64,000 bases of DNA, taken from NCBI GenBank assembly GCA_001661245.1, contig KV454012.1, forward strand, positions 1,877,512-1,941,511. Reading direction: 5' to 3'. Numbering within the stretch: position 1 is the stretch's first letter; each line of letters starts with the position of its first letter. The position numbers and the translations under genes were made by a program. The DNA is from Pachysolen tannophilus NRRL Y-2460. Taxonomy: Eukaryota > Ascomycota > Pichiomycetes > Alaninales > Pachysolenaceae. Shown piece by piece: positions 42,817 through 54,900 of the stretch. The notes beneath the pieces are model-generated. The model worked only from the letters and a program-made list of their open reading frames with translations. It did not search any database and was not told where the DNA came from.

Positions 42817-44450
42817 GGATTCCATCCATGTATGATAAATATAAAGTCATCAACGTAAAATATATATATTTTCTCAAATTGAGAGTATATTGGAATTTCC
42901 TCCTCCCTTTTTGTCATATTTGGTTTTTTGTCTATTGTGAAATGTTTATTACTGGTAGTTTATTTTGATAAGTTTTTTTTTTTTTTTTTTTTTTTTTTTT
43001 CATTTTTTGGATAAGATGTTAGGTATAAAAGCAGTATATATGTATTTAAAATGTACTTCTATACTTAGAATCTATTTATCTAATGTAATCAATACAATAG
43101 TATCTTACAGTAACAAATAATTGTTTTGCGTCATAAATCTGATTTTTTGTTTTAAAAAAAAAAAAAACAATAGAATTTAAGGTATGAAACCAAAAAAGAC
43201 AAGGTACAAATTTTTAATATTCTTGCCTTAGTTTACTTTTCTAATATTTAAAATACGAGTATGAATTCCCGAATAATCAATATTTATATTATCTATAAAG
43301 GGCATAAGTGAAATCAGAGATTAAGACTAATGTAATAATTATTAACTAAAAATATTTTAAAAATAATATGCAATGTATTGGGCACGAGTAATAACTCGGA
43401 GCTAACAGTTTCCACAATATTTTAAAATACAGCCGATCTATTTATTGTTTATTATATTTTTTCAATAATATCAAAAGATTTGTACTATCAAGATTTGAAT
43501 GATAATTGGTTAAAAATCATTCTTAACAGCACCAAAAAAAAATTGCTTGTTCGTAATCTAGATAAATTTTATAATTCTTCTTTTTTTAACTGTTAACAGC
43601 TCTACAAGTTAGTAAAAATATGATTATAAATGTAAAAATTGAATTACGGGCGTTGTAATTGAATTATTCAAGTTTAGATTAATTTTTAAAAAGAATAATC
43701 CGATCACACGGACAGACGGAGTAGAGTTTCCAGAACTTCTTCATACAGTTATGTCTATCTTTAAACACTTATTCAATTAGGCCTACTTCAGGGCAACATC
43801 TTCAAAAACAATATATATTTTTTTTTTTGCAATAGGTATACTGTGCTCCGATCTCAAACAATAACTTACTTGCTGGCATCTTTCAAAATATATAAAAAAA
43901 AAGAAAAAGAAAGAAACAAAACTAGAACTTATTTATCTACTAATACATAACGGCGAACGAGTTTTTTTTTTTTTTTTTTGTGTTTTTTTTTCTCAAATAA
44001 TTAAGGCTTAAATGAGATCTCTCCCTTAAGTACCGGAGGATTTAACTGGGATATAAACAATTTAAAAGAAAAATCTAGCAGCAAAAGAATCAATACAACT
44101 CTGGGGGGAGAGTCTTGTTAAATTTTTTTTTTCTTTTTTTTTTAATACCTCAATTAAATCAATAATGATCAACATGTAAGCTATCTCAAGAATCAATTAT
44201 AAGATTCTAACACTTTCTCTTGGTTGATTGACTGATTGATTACTTAGCTATCTATTAAAAGTTTAAATTTTTTACATTAAATTAATTGTAGTTTTACAAA
44301 TGCTTTCTATATATCGTCATAAATAAAAATAAAAGAAAACTAAAGCTAAAACTAAAGGTAAAACGGCTTTTCTTAATACTAACATAATAACATTAGTAAA
44401 ACTCAAAAACTAAAGCCAAAACTTCTCCTAGACTCCCATAAAATAAAAAA

Positions 44451-44503
44451 TAATAAAATAATAAAATAATAAAATAATAAAATAATTAAATAATAAAATA
44501 AAA
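44451..44503 (+). repeat. AAAATAAT short tandem repeat
   Basis: Five or six consecutive 8-bp AAAATAAT-type units, then imperfect copies. Simple-sequence repeat. Confidence 0.8.
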
Positions 44504-44865
44504 GAATAGAAGATTACTTAAATTGCCCTTTTGACGCTTGTTCTAGTTATACTTTTATTTTAAAGTAATATTTTTTTGCATTTTCTTTGATTTTTTTTTT
44601 TTTTTTTTGTTTTTTGGATTTTTGACTTTTTTCGAATTTTCTCTTTTGATGAAAAATTAATAGTAAAAGAAAGAATAATAAGTAGCTAAACAATTATTAT
44701 AATCAATCAAAGGAAAAAGAAAAAAAAAATACATTTTGAAAAGTGTAGGCTTTAAAAGTAATGGCTCAGGATAAGGGATCCATAGACAAATTTTTAAAAA
44801 AGCCATTGCAAAAAAAAAAAGAGACATATATATTCTTTTTAAGAATAGGCGTTTAGATCTTTATT

Positions 44866-44972
44866 AATATATATATATAAAATATATTAATTAATATAGA
44901 TATATATATATATACGTATATGTATATATGTATATATTTATGTATGTATATATATATATATATAATATAATA
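44866..44972. repeat. TA-rich microsatellite
   Basis: Nearly pure alternating TA with GTATA interruptions, about 105 bp, roughly 260 bp upstream of the SCAP ATG. Confidence 0.85.
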
Positions 44973-45234
44973 CTCATTAGCCATAGTTTTCTTTAATTAT
45001 TATAATTTATTATTGGCTATCTAGTTCCAATTCATTGTTAAAAGAATTGATTGTTTGTTAATTGGCGGTTATTTCATAGAAAGCTGTTAAAATAAATGGA
45101 TTCTTGATTATTATTTTAAAAAATTGATTATATATATATAGAGATAAAAAGAAGGAGAATTGAGATAAATTTAATTAATAATAATAACAAAAAGATAATA
45201 TATATATAAAGAGAAAAAGGAAAAAGAAATAAAG

Positions 45235-48200
45235 ATGAAGAGATTGTTACCATTGCTGAAGCATATTTTAATTCATCATTTTAGATTTGAAATACTCAAA
45301 TCATATTATAATAGATTGGCTCAACAAATTTTAAAGAATCCGCGGTTATTCATATTATGGCCAATATTAATAATATTTATAATATCTTATCCGGCTATTT
45401 ATTCTTTATATTCGGCTCCGTCATTAGCTCTTCATTCTTATAATTCGGATTTTAAAAGTATATTGGTGGATGAATCATCAATAATGCAATTTAATAATAA
45501 AGATTCCGATAATAGAGCATTGGCAGATTTGGAATTTAAACAATTATGGATTCAAACTAATTTTAACGATTATGATAATCAAGAAATTAATAATAACAAT
45601 AATAACAATAATAATAATATTAATAAGGAAAATCATCAATCGTATAATATCGATGATGATGATGAAGATAATAATAATAATAATAATTTAAATAAGGACA
45701 TTCAAATCAGCAAAAAAACTAATAATAAAAATAAAAAATTTAATGATGATGAAGATAATAGATCAAATGCATTACAAAAAACATTTCTCTTAAACGCATT
45801 AAGCTTACAAAAGAGATTATTAGAAGGAATTCAAATTTCAGATAATGTTCATGATGGCCTGGCGGGACCCAGAGCTTTTGTACATTCACCACTCCAATTT
45901 TGGGGAAATAATGAAAAGATATTAGAAAATGATGAAAAAATATTGAAAACAATTCATGCAAATTCACCTAAAAAGTCCCCAACTGGTGTAACATTAGCAC
46001 ATTCAAGTTTATTTTCAGGAATAGTTAAAGTAAATGGTTTAGTCAAATCTGCAGATGCTTTAAAAATTTCTTTATTTTATAAACCTAATAAAGATGGAAT
46101 TGATGCAGGTGATATTTGGGATCAAAATTTAAAATTATTAAAAGATGAACAATTACAAAATGAATTTGAAAATCTTAATTTTATAATATTTAACAAAGAA
46201 AAAAATGAAACAAAATTTAAAAAAATTCATATGAGAATAATACCGATGAAGTTTGCTGATCAAATAATGCTTGCATTAACATATATATGCATAGTACTGT
46301 ATTTCGTGATATCATTGGTAAATATTCATTCAGTTAAATCAAGAATAGGATTATTGATTGCATTTGTTGTTGAAGTGGCATTATCAATTTTTTCTGCCCT
46401 GACAATAACTTCATATTTATTTAGAGGAATAGATTTTTTCCAAATGCCTTCACAAATTTTACCATTTGTTGTGATTGTGGTAGGCATTGAAAACATGTTT
46501 AGATTGCTCAATTCCATCTTATCAATTCCTGATGAAATGCCTTTGCAAATTAAATTATCAAGAGCATTAACAAACAGTGGGTTATCTTCAACTTTGATAG
46601 TAGCAGCAGATTTGTTGATACTAATATTTGTTATTCCATTTGTTGCTTCTTCAACTAGACAGTTTTGCTGTTTTGCTCTAATAGCTTTAGTAATTGATCA
46701 TTTTTTACATTTGACATATTTTACAGCAGTAGTTAGTGTTGATATGAGAAGATTAGAGTTAGAGAATTTATTACGCCGCTCAAATGCTCAAGGAGGCGGT
46801 TTAATTCCATCATCAGCTAACAGAGTGGATAATGGAAATAAGAAACGTGCTGTTCCTAAAAAGAATTTACTTTCAAATTCTCATTTGGATATATCCATTG
46901 ATGTTCCTAGGAGAAGATTTTCTTTGAAGAATTTTTTTGGAGAAAGTTTCTTTAAGATTAAATTACCATTTTCAACAACAGTAGCTGGATCAGTATTTAT
47001 GGTCGTTCTTCTATTAATTGTTAATTTACGTTGGATTGGAAGTAGTTCTCATATTAATGTATTTCATCAGGATAACGAAATATATAAATCGAGTTTACCT
47101 TCTTCGGAATATGATAAACAACAACCAGGAATTGTTTCAGAAAATCTATTATCATCTTCTGTCCATTTATCTGATCAGTTTAATATATCGGTTGTGGAAA
47201 ATGGTAAATTTACGTTTTTCCTTGATCAAAAATATTTTGGTATGGAATTTGCCAAGTTATTGGAAATCCCAGATAAATACGATGTATACAAGCTAACAAT
47301 ATTAGTGGAAGAACCTTCGATTGCTGTTCATAAATCGGCTTTTGATGAATTTGAGTTTAATTTTTACAGAAACTATCATAATAACTATGGAAATAGATAT
47401 GGTTTCCATAATAAATTGATCCCAATTGTGAATTTTGATTTACAAACCACCTACAAATTTGATGTTTATTATTTGTTTGAATTTTTAACTTCTTTAATTT
47501 TTACCCTGTCAGTTGCAAGTATGATTTTAAAGTTGTTTATTAAAACCAATGACTATGGAAGTATGATGACTTCAGACAATGTTCTTAGTGATGATACACT
47601 GTATAAGTTTAGTTTCAAGCCCCCATTTAACTGTAAAGAATTATGCAATGGTCATTTTTTGGATATTATTAATGTCACTACTTCTGCTTGTCCTTTTATA
47701 GTTTCAGTTGGAGTGGACCGAAAATTATTAGTTTGGTCACCCGTAACGAATCCACTTCCTCCACCTACAGAGTTACCTATTTCAAAGCAACTTTGGCCAA
47801 TAACAAACGTTGTTATGTCGGATTCTGGTAATTTCATTGCCGCATTTAACAAATATGGTACAATTAAATGTTGGTCAAGATTGTCAATGATTTGTATCTG
47901 GACTGTACAGATTGATGATTTGAAAAAGTCTAAAATGTTGGAATCATTTTTCAGGAAAAGAACGGCTCCAGCATTTTCCAGCAGGAAGAAAGGAATTAAA
48001 AGTAGGTTGGCTAAAAAAACCCGTCCAAATGGTGGATCGAGTAACAACTTCAACTATAATCAAAGTGTTATAACTGAAGATGATGACAAGGTTAATTCTT
48101 CCGAGAGGTCTGAAGTGAGACATAGCAGGGCCACTTCAATTTCATCAATGACTCTCCCCAGATCAATGTCTATTGATTCTACTTTTGATCGCAGTAATAA

Positions 48201-49581
48201 TTTGAAACTGTTAAGTGAAAATACAGACTATGAATTCACTATGATTTTATCGAATGGATCTATGTATATAATTTCATGCGAAGACGGAAGTCTAAAAGAA
48301 GAAAAAATAACCACATCACCATTAGTTAGTGCTGCAAAAATTATATCACCCAGAGTTAATGATAGATTGGTTTGTATTACGGACTCGGGTAATCTTATTG
48401 TCGCAGTAGTTATAAATAACAAATGGAAAATTAGAGAATTAGCAGTACAGAAGGAAAACTATAATTCGGGAAGAAGTTTATTGACACCTGCAGCATTATC
48501 TAGGAAGTCAAGTTTTTCATCTTTAGCACATCAAAATTTCCAAAAGAGTCCAGAATTACGATCGCAATTGAATTTTCAAAAAAAACATCCTTGGGACCAT
48601 CATCTGGACGTTGACGATGATGAAGAGAATAGGAAAAAAACAGAATTTGAAAATTCGGAGATTGCTACAGTTTCGTTTGTTGGTATGATTGTTAGAACTA
48701 AAGGCACTATTGCAGAATTAATTGATGTACAAACTGGGACATTAGTGAAAACTTTTAATATTGGACAATTTAAACGAGGTACTTTTAAAGTATTTCATTC
48801 ACCTCCTATACATTGCAGATTTTGTGGTAGTGCTTCGATATCTTCTTTTTCTATTGTCTATATCGAATTGGATACAAATACTTTGATATTACATACATTT
48901 TCCATTGATAATAGAGCCAAAAACAATATTTGTTTACGTGTTGAGAGAGATCCTAGGGAAACGAGATGTCTTGGTTTTGAGAGGGTCACTGAGCATCAGC
49001 ATTGGTTGGATAATGTTGAAGGTTGGTGTTTGACAGATCTGAACATGGTGATGGGTATTAGAAGAAAAGAAGGGGTAGAGATGAAAGACCGAGATATAAT
49101 ACATTCTTCTAGCTCTTATTCGACTTCAGTGCGGTCTTCTTTGATTAGCAACTTGAAACTTAAGAGGAATAGTGGTGGAAATGGTGTTGAAAGTCAAAAA
49201 CTAGGACAAAAACAGAATGGCGATTCCGGTTCTTCACTTAATAGTGATAAGATATGGGAAGGTTTTACCTTAGACGCATCTGGTAAGGTACTTTACAATC
49301 AAATTCCGAATGGTTCAGATAATGGCTTATTTATCAAGAGTATTGGCCCCGTTGCAAAGTTTGGTCATAAATCGATTGTTGTCACTTTTGGAAATGTCAT
49401 GAAAATTTTCTACAATGGAAATTCAAACTTATTTGATGTAGATGGTATTGGAAGTGACACCAGCGACAGTAATATTAACAGATTAGGTTTCATCAACAGA
49501 AGAAAGAGATTAAATGTTTATAATTATCAGTTGACACATTCGACAAATTATAATGTGACTGATGAGTTGCTGGAAGAATGA
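45235..49581 (+). CDS. SCP1: SREBP cleavage-activating protein (SCAP) homologue
   Basis: Sterol-sensing escort protein of the ER that carries SREBP to the Golgi. 1448 residues with SCAP topology. TM1 is at about 38-58, followed by a long luminal loop carrying Asn/Asp-rich inserts (about 115-185). The sterol-sensing domain is at about 343-502, with FQMPSQILPFVVIVVGIENM close to human EIFPYLVVVIGLENV. TM7 is at about 581-600, a second luminal loop follows, then TM8 at about 745-769, and a cytosolic WD-repeat region starts near 806 (GHFLDIINV ... VGVDRKLLVWSP). VDMRRLELENLLRRS aligns with human IDIRRMELADLNKRL: Asp503 corresponds to human Asp443, and LELENL (507-512) to the COPII-binding MELADL. 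The gene symbol follows fission yeast Scp1. Patched and NCR1 lack this WD tail. Confidence 0.93.
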   Translation: MKRLLPLLKHILIHHFRFEILKSYYNRLAQQILKNPRLFILWPILIIFIISYPAIYSLYSAPSLALHSYNSDFKSILVDESSIMQFNNKDSDNRALADLEFKQLWIQTNFNDYDNQEINNNNNNNNNNINKENHQSYNIDDDDEDNNNNNNLNKDIQISKKTNNKNKKFNDDEDNRSNALQKTFLLNALSLQKRLLEGIQISDNVHDGLAGPRAFVHSPLQFWGNNEKILENDEKILKTIHANSPKKSPTGVTLAHSSLFSGIVKVNGLVKSADALKISLFYKPNKDGIDAGDIWDQNLKLLKDEQLQNEFENLNFIIFNKEKNETKFKKIHMRIIPMKFADQIMLALTYICIVLYFVISLVNIHSVKSRIGLLIAFVVEVALSIFSALTITSYLFRGIDFFQMPSQILPFVVIVVGIENMFRLLNSILSIPDEMPLQIKLSRALTNSGLSSTLIVAADLLILIFVIPFVASSTRQFCCFALIALVIDHFLHLTYFTAVVSVDMRRLELENLLRRSNAQGGGLIPSSANRVDNGNKKRAVPKKNLLSNSHLDISIDVPRRRFSLKNFFGESFFKIKLPFSTTVAGSVFMVVLLLIVNLRWIGSSSHINVFHQDNEIYKSSLPSSEYDKQQPGIVSENLLSSSVHLSDQFNISVVENGKFTFFLDQKYFGMEFAKLLEIPDKYDVYKLTILVEEPSIAVHKSAFDEFEFNFYRNYHNNYGNRYGFHNKLIPIVNFDLQTTYKFDVYYLFEFLTSLIFTLSVASMILKLFIKTNDYGSMMTSDNVLSDDTLYKFSFKPPFNCKELCNGHFLDIINVTTSACPFIVSVGVDRKLLVWSPVTNPLPPPTELPISKQLWPITNVVMSDSGNFIAAFNKYGTIKCWSRLSMICIWTVQIDDLKKSKMLESFFRKRTAPAFSSRKKGIKSRLAKKTRPNGGSSNNFNYNQSVITEDDDKVNSSERSEVRHSRATSISSMTLPRSMSIDSTFDRSNNLKLLSENTDYEFTMILSNGSMYIISCEDGSLKEEKITTSPLVSAAKIISPRVNDRLVCITDSGNLIVAVVINNKWKIRELAVQKENYNSGRSLLTPAALSRKSSFSSLAHQNFQKSPELRSQLNFQKKHPWDHHLDVDDDEENRKKTEFENSEIATVSFVGMIVRTKGTIAELIDVQTGTLVKTFNIGQFKRGTFKVFHSPPIHCRFCGSASISSFSIVYIELDTNTLILHTFSIDNRAKNNICLRVERDPRETRCLGFERVTEHQHWLDNVEGWCLTDLNMVMGIRRKEGVEMKDRDIIHSSSSYSTSVRSSLISNLKLKRNSGGNGVESQKLGQKQNGDSGSSLNSDKIWEGFTLDASGKVLYNQIPNGSDNGLFIKSIGPVAKFGHKSIVVTFGNVMKIFYNGNSNLFDVDGIGSDTSDSNINRLGFINRRKRLNVYNYQLTHSTNYNVTDELLEE

Positions 49582-50350
49582 TGAAGAATGAGAAATATAT
49601 ATATAAAAAAAAAAATAAATGGAAAGAACATTTACAAAAAAACAATTTTTTTTTCTTTTATTTTTTTTTAATAAAGGGAAAAGAAGAGCAGTATCAAAAC
49701 TGACTGAATCTATTAAAGTTTAAAGGTCCTTCTTTTCTTTGGAACTATTGCATGTTGTTTTTCTTATTCCTAAAGCTTATGTTTACTTTATATTTCACTG
49801 TTTCTTTTTAAGGGAAACATTTTTTTTTTACTACTACTACTCTTACTACTACTATTATTATTACTATTATTATTATTATTACTATTATTATTATTATCAT
49901 TATTGCGTTTTACTCATTTTATTCATTTGCCTGTATTTTTACTATTTTTAATTTTGTCTTGGAGTAAACAGTACAGGTTTATTTGTCTTAACTTTGATAC
50001 ATTTATTCTATTGTAGATTCTTCACATATCCCTCCAACTAAAATATCAAAAAACCCACATCACCATCTACTCAACCCGGAAATCTTCAATAATCACAACT
50101 TTACCTCTCCTGATATCATCGTCGGTTTTATCACTCCATTTCCATCACCAGAAACCATATCCAAAATGGCAGGCGTGTAAACTGGATCAAAAACAGGTGA
50201 AAAAAGGTAGTGCACTTCTAACTGTATTTTGTTTTGATTAAAAAACTGTGGAACCAAAAAACGCCAGTACAGGATAAATATTATACGAATACGAGTTTTA
50301 TTCAAGTTATTGGGATTTTGTTTTAAGTTGATCAAGAAAATTTTTTTGAA
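49582..50350. other. Intergenic region, SCAP to Gln-rich gene
   Basis: Contains the SCAP 3' flank, a TAT/TAC triplet repeat (49830-49904) and the leader of the next gene. A 70-codon frame over the triplet repeat is poly-Tyr and not a gene. Confidence 0.6.
49830..49904 (+). repeat. ACT/ATT triplet microsatellite
   Basis: About 75 bp of ACT and ATT triplets with a single CTT interruption. Confidence 0.85.
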
Positions 50351-51691
50351 ATGAAGGAGCCAAGAGTGGGAAATGCGCCTTATAAGAAGCGGCGGTCGAA
50401 GTCGAACGCTGTTCAGCAGCAGCAGCAAGCACATCAACAAGCACCGATTTCTCTGCCACCACCAGCTATTGAAGAAATTTCTATCCATGATGAAATTGAT
50501 GTATTATCATATAGACATGAAGTATCTCGTAAATTAATAGGCAATCAAGAATTATTGGAGAATGTGACTCAGAAATATTTTACCATTGATAGTATTGTTC
50601 CACCGAAATCGCTTCCTGATTCGATTATACAAGGTATTAAATTTGATTCTTCAAAAGATGATGTTGAAAATAAAAATCAAGAATTATTAGAGAGAGAAAA
50701 TTTGATATTAAGAAGTAAATTGAATAATTTATTACCTAATGATATTATATTAGGTGACATAAAATTGATGAATTTAAAATTAAGAATGTTAGAAGAGGAA
50801 AATTTGTCTTTAAAAAATGAATTGGATGAATCGGAAAAAATATTGGTCAATGAAGAATATGAGTACCAGTTTAAAAAATCTGAAGAATTGAGAAAATCAT
50901 TTATTAACTTAAATGGAGCTGATAAATATGAAGAACAAACAAAGTTAGTTGAGGATATAATGAATAATGACTATAAATATAATTTTAAAAAAATTTTCCA
51001 TAAAGAGGATGCCATAACTCAATTCTCACAACCAAACTTGTATAACAACAGAATAACGGCTGCTTCAGTAGCTTCACTGAATTTAGCTAAACAAAAAGAA
51101 CTAGAGCAGCAACAGCAACAGCAACAGCAAGAACAGCAGCTGCAGCAGCAACAACAACAACTACAACAAACTGATAATATGAACATTCAAGACAACAATA
51201 ACGATAGTGCTATTGTTTCGCCATTTCAACCCCTGCAATCAAGACCTTCTTCTCAAATGCTGCAGTCTCGTAATCATTTTTTGTCCAATCTGTCTGTACC
51301 ATTGCAGCAGCAGCAGCCACAACCACAACAACTGTTTATTCCTCAAGACCGTTTCCAGCTCACTCCTCAGCAATCTTTCAACAATTTGGTTCCTCAGATA
51401 AACCAGCAACTGCCTCCTCTCCAGCAACTGCAACAGCAGCAGCCACAACAACAACAACAACAACAGCTGCCACCTGTATCTCAGCCTCAAAAAATGCAAC
51501 AGTTGGCCCAACAGCAAAATCAGAATACTCTGTTATACGGGAACCAACTAGACAGTTTTGGAATATTGCCTCCAAATGATTTCACAGCTTCTGCCGGAAA
51601 TGATGATCTTTTGAAGGATGATGGATCCTTTAATGGATTGCTACAGTCTACATTGGATGATCAAGTTTTCTTTGATCATAGTATGGAATAA
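50351..51691 (+). CDS. Gln-rich protein with N-terminal helical domain, function unknown
   Basis: A 446-residue protein that I do not recognise. It opens with a short basic cluster (YKKRRSKSN, a possible nuclear signal). A conserved-looking segment follows near 42-80 (ISIHDEIDVLSYRHEVSRKL ... YFTIDSIVPPKSLP), then charged helical coiled-coil-like sequence to about 210 (LKLRMLEEENLSLKNELDES). The second half is polyQ/Pro-Gln rich with an acidic, Phe-containing C-terminus (DDQVFFDHSME), the composition of transcription or chromatin cofactors. A role as a subunit of a chromatin complex is only a guess. It is convergent with GPI13 (247 bp apart). Confidence 0.75.
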   Translation: MKEPRVGNAPYKKRRSKSNAVQQQQQAHQQAPISLPPPAIEEISIHDEIDVLSYRHEVSRKLIGNQELLENVTQKYFTIDSIVPPKSLPDSIIQGIKFDSSKDDVENKNQELLERENLILRSKLNNLLPNDIILGDIKLMNLKLRMLEEENLSLKNELDESEKILVNEEYEYQFKKSEELRKSFINLNGADKYEEQTKLVEDIMNNDYKYNFKKIFHKEDAITQFSQPNLYNNRITAASVASLNLAKQKELEQQQQQQQQEQQLQQQQQQLQQTDNMNIQDNNNDSAIVSPFQPLQSRPSSQMLQSRNHFLSNLSVPLQQQQPQPQQLFIPQDRFQLTPQQSFNNLVPQINQQLPPLQQLQQQQPQQQQQQQLPPVSQPQKMQQLAQQQNQNTLLYGNQLDSFGILPPNDFTASAGNDDLLKDDGSFNGLLQSTLDDQVFFDHSME

Positions 51692-51938
51692 ACATGCTAT
51701 GAGAAATTATATATTACTACTATTCTTATTATATATGTATTTTTAAAGAGCTTTTATGGACTGAAATTATAAATAACTTCGATGTACTTATGTTTTTGAC
51801 CCTTTCAGGGTCCTTATATTCCTTGTAGATTATTAAGAAGTACCAATTGATTGATAGGAACTAAAAAAGCGAAAACTCCCCCTAACCCATCTGTGATTTT
51901 TCTTGTTCATTAAATAACAAGTATCTATTTTTTGTGAC

Positions 51939-54900
51939 TTAATTCGTAATATAAAAAAATTTCTTGACGACAAACCCGGTACTTACTATAGTAATTATTG
52001 TTATTGCATTGATAACTATTAGCACCATGCAACTAAAAAAACAACGAGGAGCAAAAATCTTCCATACCATTAAATGACGTCTAAAAAAGGTAGTCATTAA
52101 GGTACTTCCAAACAGCAAAAATAAATTGATCATTATGAAAAAGATTAAGTTTTCTGCAATTTTAGAAATTAAAGTAATTGGCTTAGATGAAGGAGATCGT
52201 TTGTAAACAGATAGTAATCCAGCAGTCAAAGAACATATTATAAAACCTCCAAAAGTATTCAAAATAATAGGAATTTGATTAAATGGGAACATAATAGTTT
52301 CAGTTGCCAAAAATCCAATTTCCCATTGTATCGATTGTAAAGTTGCTTGATGTCCTGTTGAAAAAAAATTGGAATAAGCTAGTAAAGATAAAACCACAGT
52401 AATTATGGAATGATTTTTTAGTTGCAAAATGTCCGCCAATTCTAGTAAAGATAATATTTGATTAACAAGTAAAAATAACGAAAGTTCTCCCAATGGTTTA
52501 GTGGCCATTAAAACAGCAACCAAAAAGTTTACTATTAGCAAAAAATAGGACGACCCATAAACGTTACCGTACCCAACTATATAGGCCTCCTTACCTTTAT
52601 TTGATACCAGCGATTTTTCTTTTGAATTGTTATTATCATTAATTTCTAGTTTAATACATATAGGGCCAAATGACCAACTAATGTTTGCTGCAATCAACGA
52701 TATTCCTAAAATTGTTCTTGAAATTGTAAGCTTAATCGATTTCAAAACTTCAAGATTAATGAAGCTCAAAGAAGAGAATTTGTCGTCATGCTCAATTAAT
52801 TCTAAAGTCCAATAAACAGCAACACAAACCATAGAGTATTTCAATCCTTTTGAAATCCACATCTGCGCCGCTGTTTGATAAGACGAAGTAATATTATAAA
52901 ACAGCTTCAAACATTCAGGTAGTAAGTAAGAGGTAATATACAATAGAAGCACAGACCACCAAGTGATTTCAAAATTAGATCTGCAATACGGATGCTGTTC
53001 TTCTCGACACAAAGTAATCGTTGATGATAACCTTTGCAAAATAATAAACATCAAAGAGTGATAAATTCCCAATATTTTTGATAAGTTTGAGCTTGTATCA
53101 TTAGCACTGTATTTTTTTTGCAAGTTTCTTATTAAAGAGATGAAGCCAAAAGTGCTTAATAAAAATGAAACAATCTTATCTTCCCAAATGACAAATGAGT
53201 TTGAAGCAAAAATCAAACAGTGAATAAGTAAAAATGCAAAGCTTAAATACGACCAACCACCATCTAAAACATTCTCTCTAATTTGAGCTAAAAGCCATGG
53301 AATTGAATATCTGTCCATTAGTGGAACCAAAATTCCAATGATGATACCAAATCCGACACCCAAAAGTGAGGACCACAGAAAATTGAGTGTCTCTGGCCTC
53401 AATACAAAAAATATTGAGTTGGTAATAGTTATACCTAAAAACATGGAAAACACACCAACGTTAAAAAACTGGTCATTTAACTGGCATATAACAATTGAAG
53501 GAATTATTTTAGAGTAAGTTAACATTAAGCATAAAGAAACAAAAAGCAAAGAGACACCAATTGATATGCTCAATAAATCAAACCTTGCCCATAAATTTTT
53601 ACATCTATCCAATGATAAAGCTTGATAATTAAGAGCCGCGACATTGAAGTCAGTTTTATCATATGAATTTTTTTTATAAATTTCAAATAATTCTTGATAT
53701 TTGTTGTTAATTTCCTCATCCCCAGCTAAAATTGAGGAAGAATTTCTATAATTTTGAATCTGCGTTACTGTCTCAAAATTTGCTCTTGCTAAATTTTCTA
53801 TATTATTATTAAAACATTCTTGAATTGGGATACCCAAATTATTATATGGAATTGGCAAACCTAATAGTAATGATAAAGTTGGCACCAAATCTATTTGATT
53901 AACAGATCTATGATATTTCCCAGCATTTGAGATGTTGTAATAACTATCTTCCAATCTACCAAAAAAAGGTTTTTTGGAATACATGAATAAAGCAGCTTCA
54001 ACTTCGTCTTTAGATTCGCCACCATGGTTCCCTGTTTGATCCATTCCATGATCACCCATAACCAATAACAAAGTTTCATTATCAATCTCGCTGATAACAT
54101 TAGAAATAAATTCATTCATTTGCTTTAATTTTGCAGCCATTGAAAAATGTTTTGGACCATACCTATGACCAGCATGGTCAACACCTAATAAATGAGCAAT
54201 CATCACGTCCCAATCTTTTTTATTATTATTTTCCAATAATGGGAAAATATGTTCTATTACACCATTGTCCACTGTATGCAAGTCCCATACGTTCAATGAG
54301 TCGTATGGGAAAGATAATTTTTGATTGAAAAAAGGGTTAAATAAAGCTGTCCAAGTATCATCACCAATAAAAGCAACACTTTTATTATTATAATATAATT
54401 GACTAATCCAATTATCTTCATCTATAACATCTCCATTAAAATTAGATCCAGCATCTATAAAAGTAGGTAAAGAACCTGTTGTTAAACCTTTTAATCTTTG
54501 TAAAGTTGTTGTTGGAGGATCAGCAATAAATTTCAACAACAAGGAATTCTCTTTATGTGATTGAGTTAAATCATACAAAACTGGGAGTTGATTATGATAC
54601 ATTTCTTTTGAACCTTCATTCGGTATAACAAAATCAAATCTTAAAGCATCTATTACTATCAATACAGCTTTATTGAAATGTGAAGGTTTAAAACAATTTT
54701 CATTGACACAAGTGGAAGTGTTATCTAATACTGTCCTTGACAATAAAAATCCTTTCAAGAAAAAAGTTACACCTATTAATTGTAGAATGATGAATAATAT
54801 TAAAACCTTAACATAAGACCAATGAGAATTGTTCAATTTCTTTGCTCTTATATTCAACCTATCTCCAACCTGCTTCAAGATCCTTTGCCGTAACACACTA

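Larger units (their letters stand above)
42817..45234. other. 2.4 kb non-coding stretch upstream of the SCAP gene
   Basis: The longest spacer in the window. No coding frame, tRNA or known RNA was recognised. It holds long T-runs (42970-43005, 43960-43980), a small hairpin CGAGT-AATA-ACTCG (43385-43398), a less A/T-rich patch around 43690-43740, an AAAATAAT repeat (44451-44503) and a TA microsatellite (44866-44972). It must contain the SCAP promoter and could hide a non-coding RNA. Confidence 0.5.
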
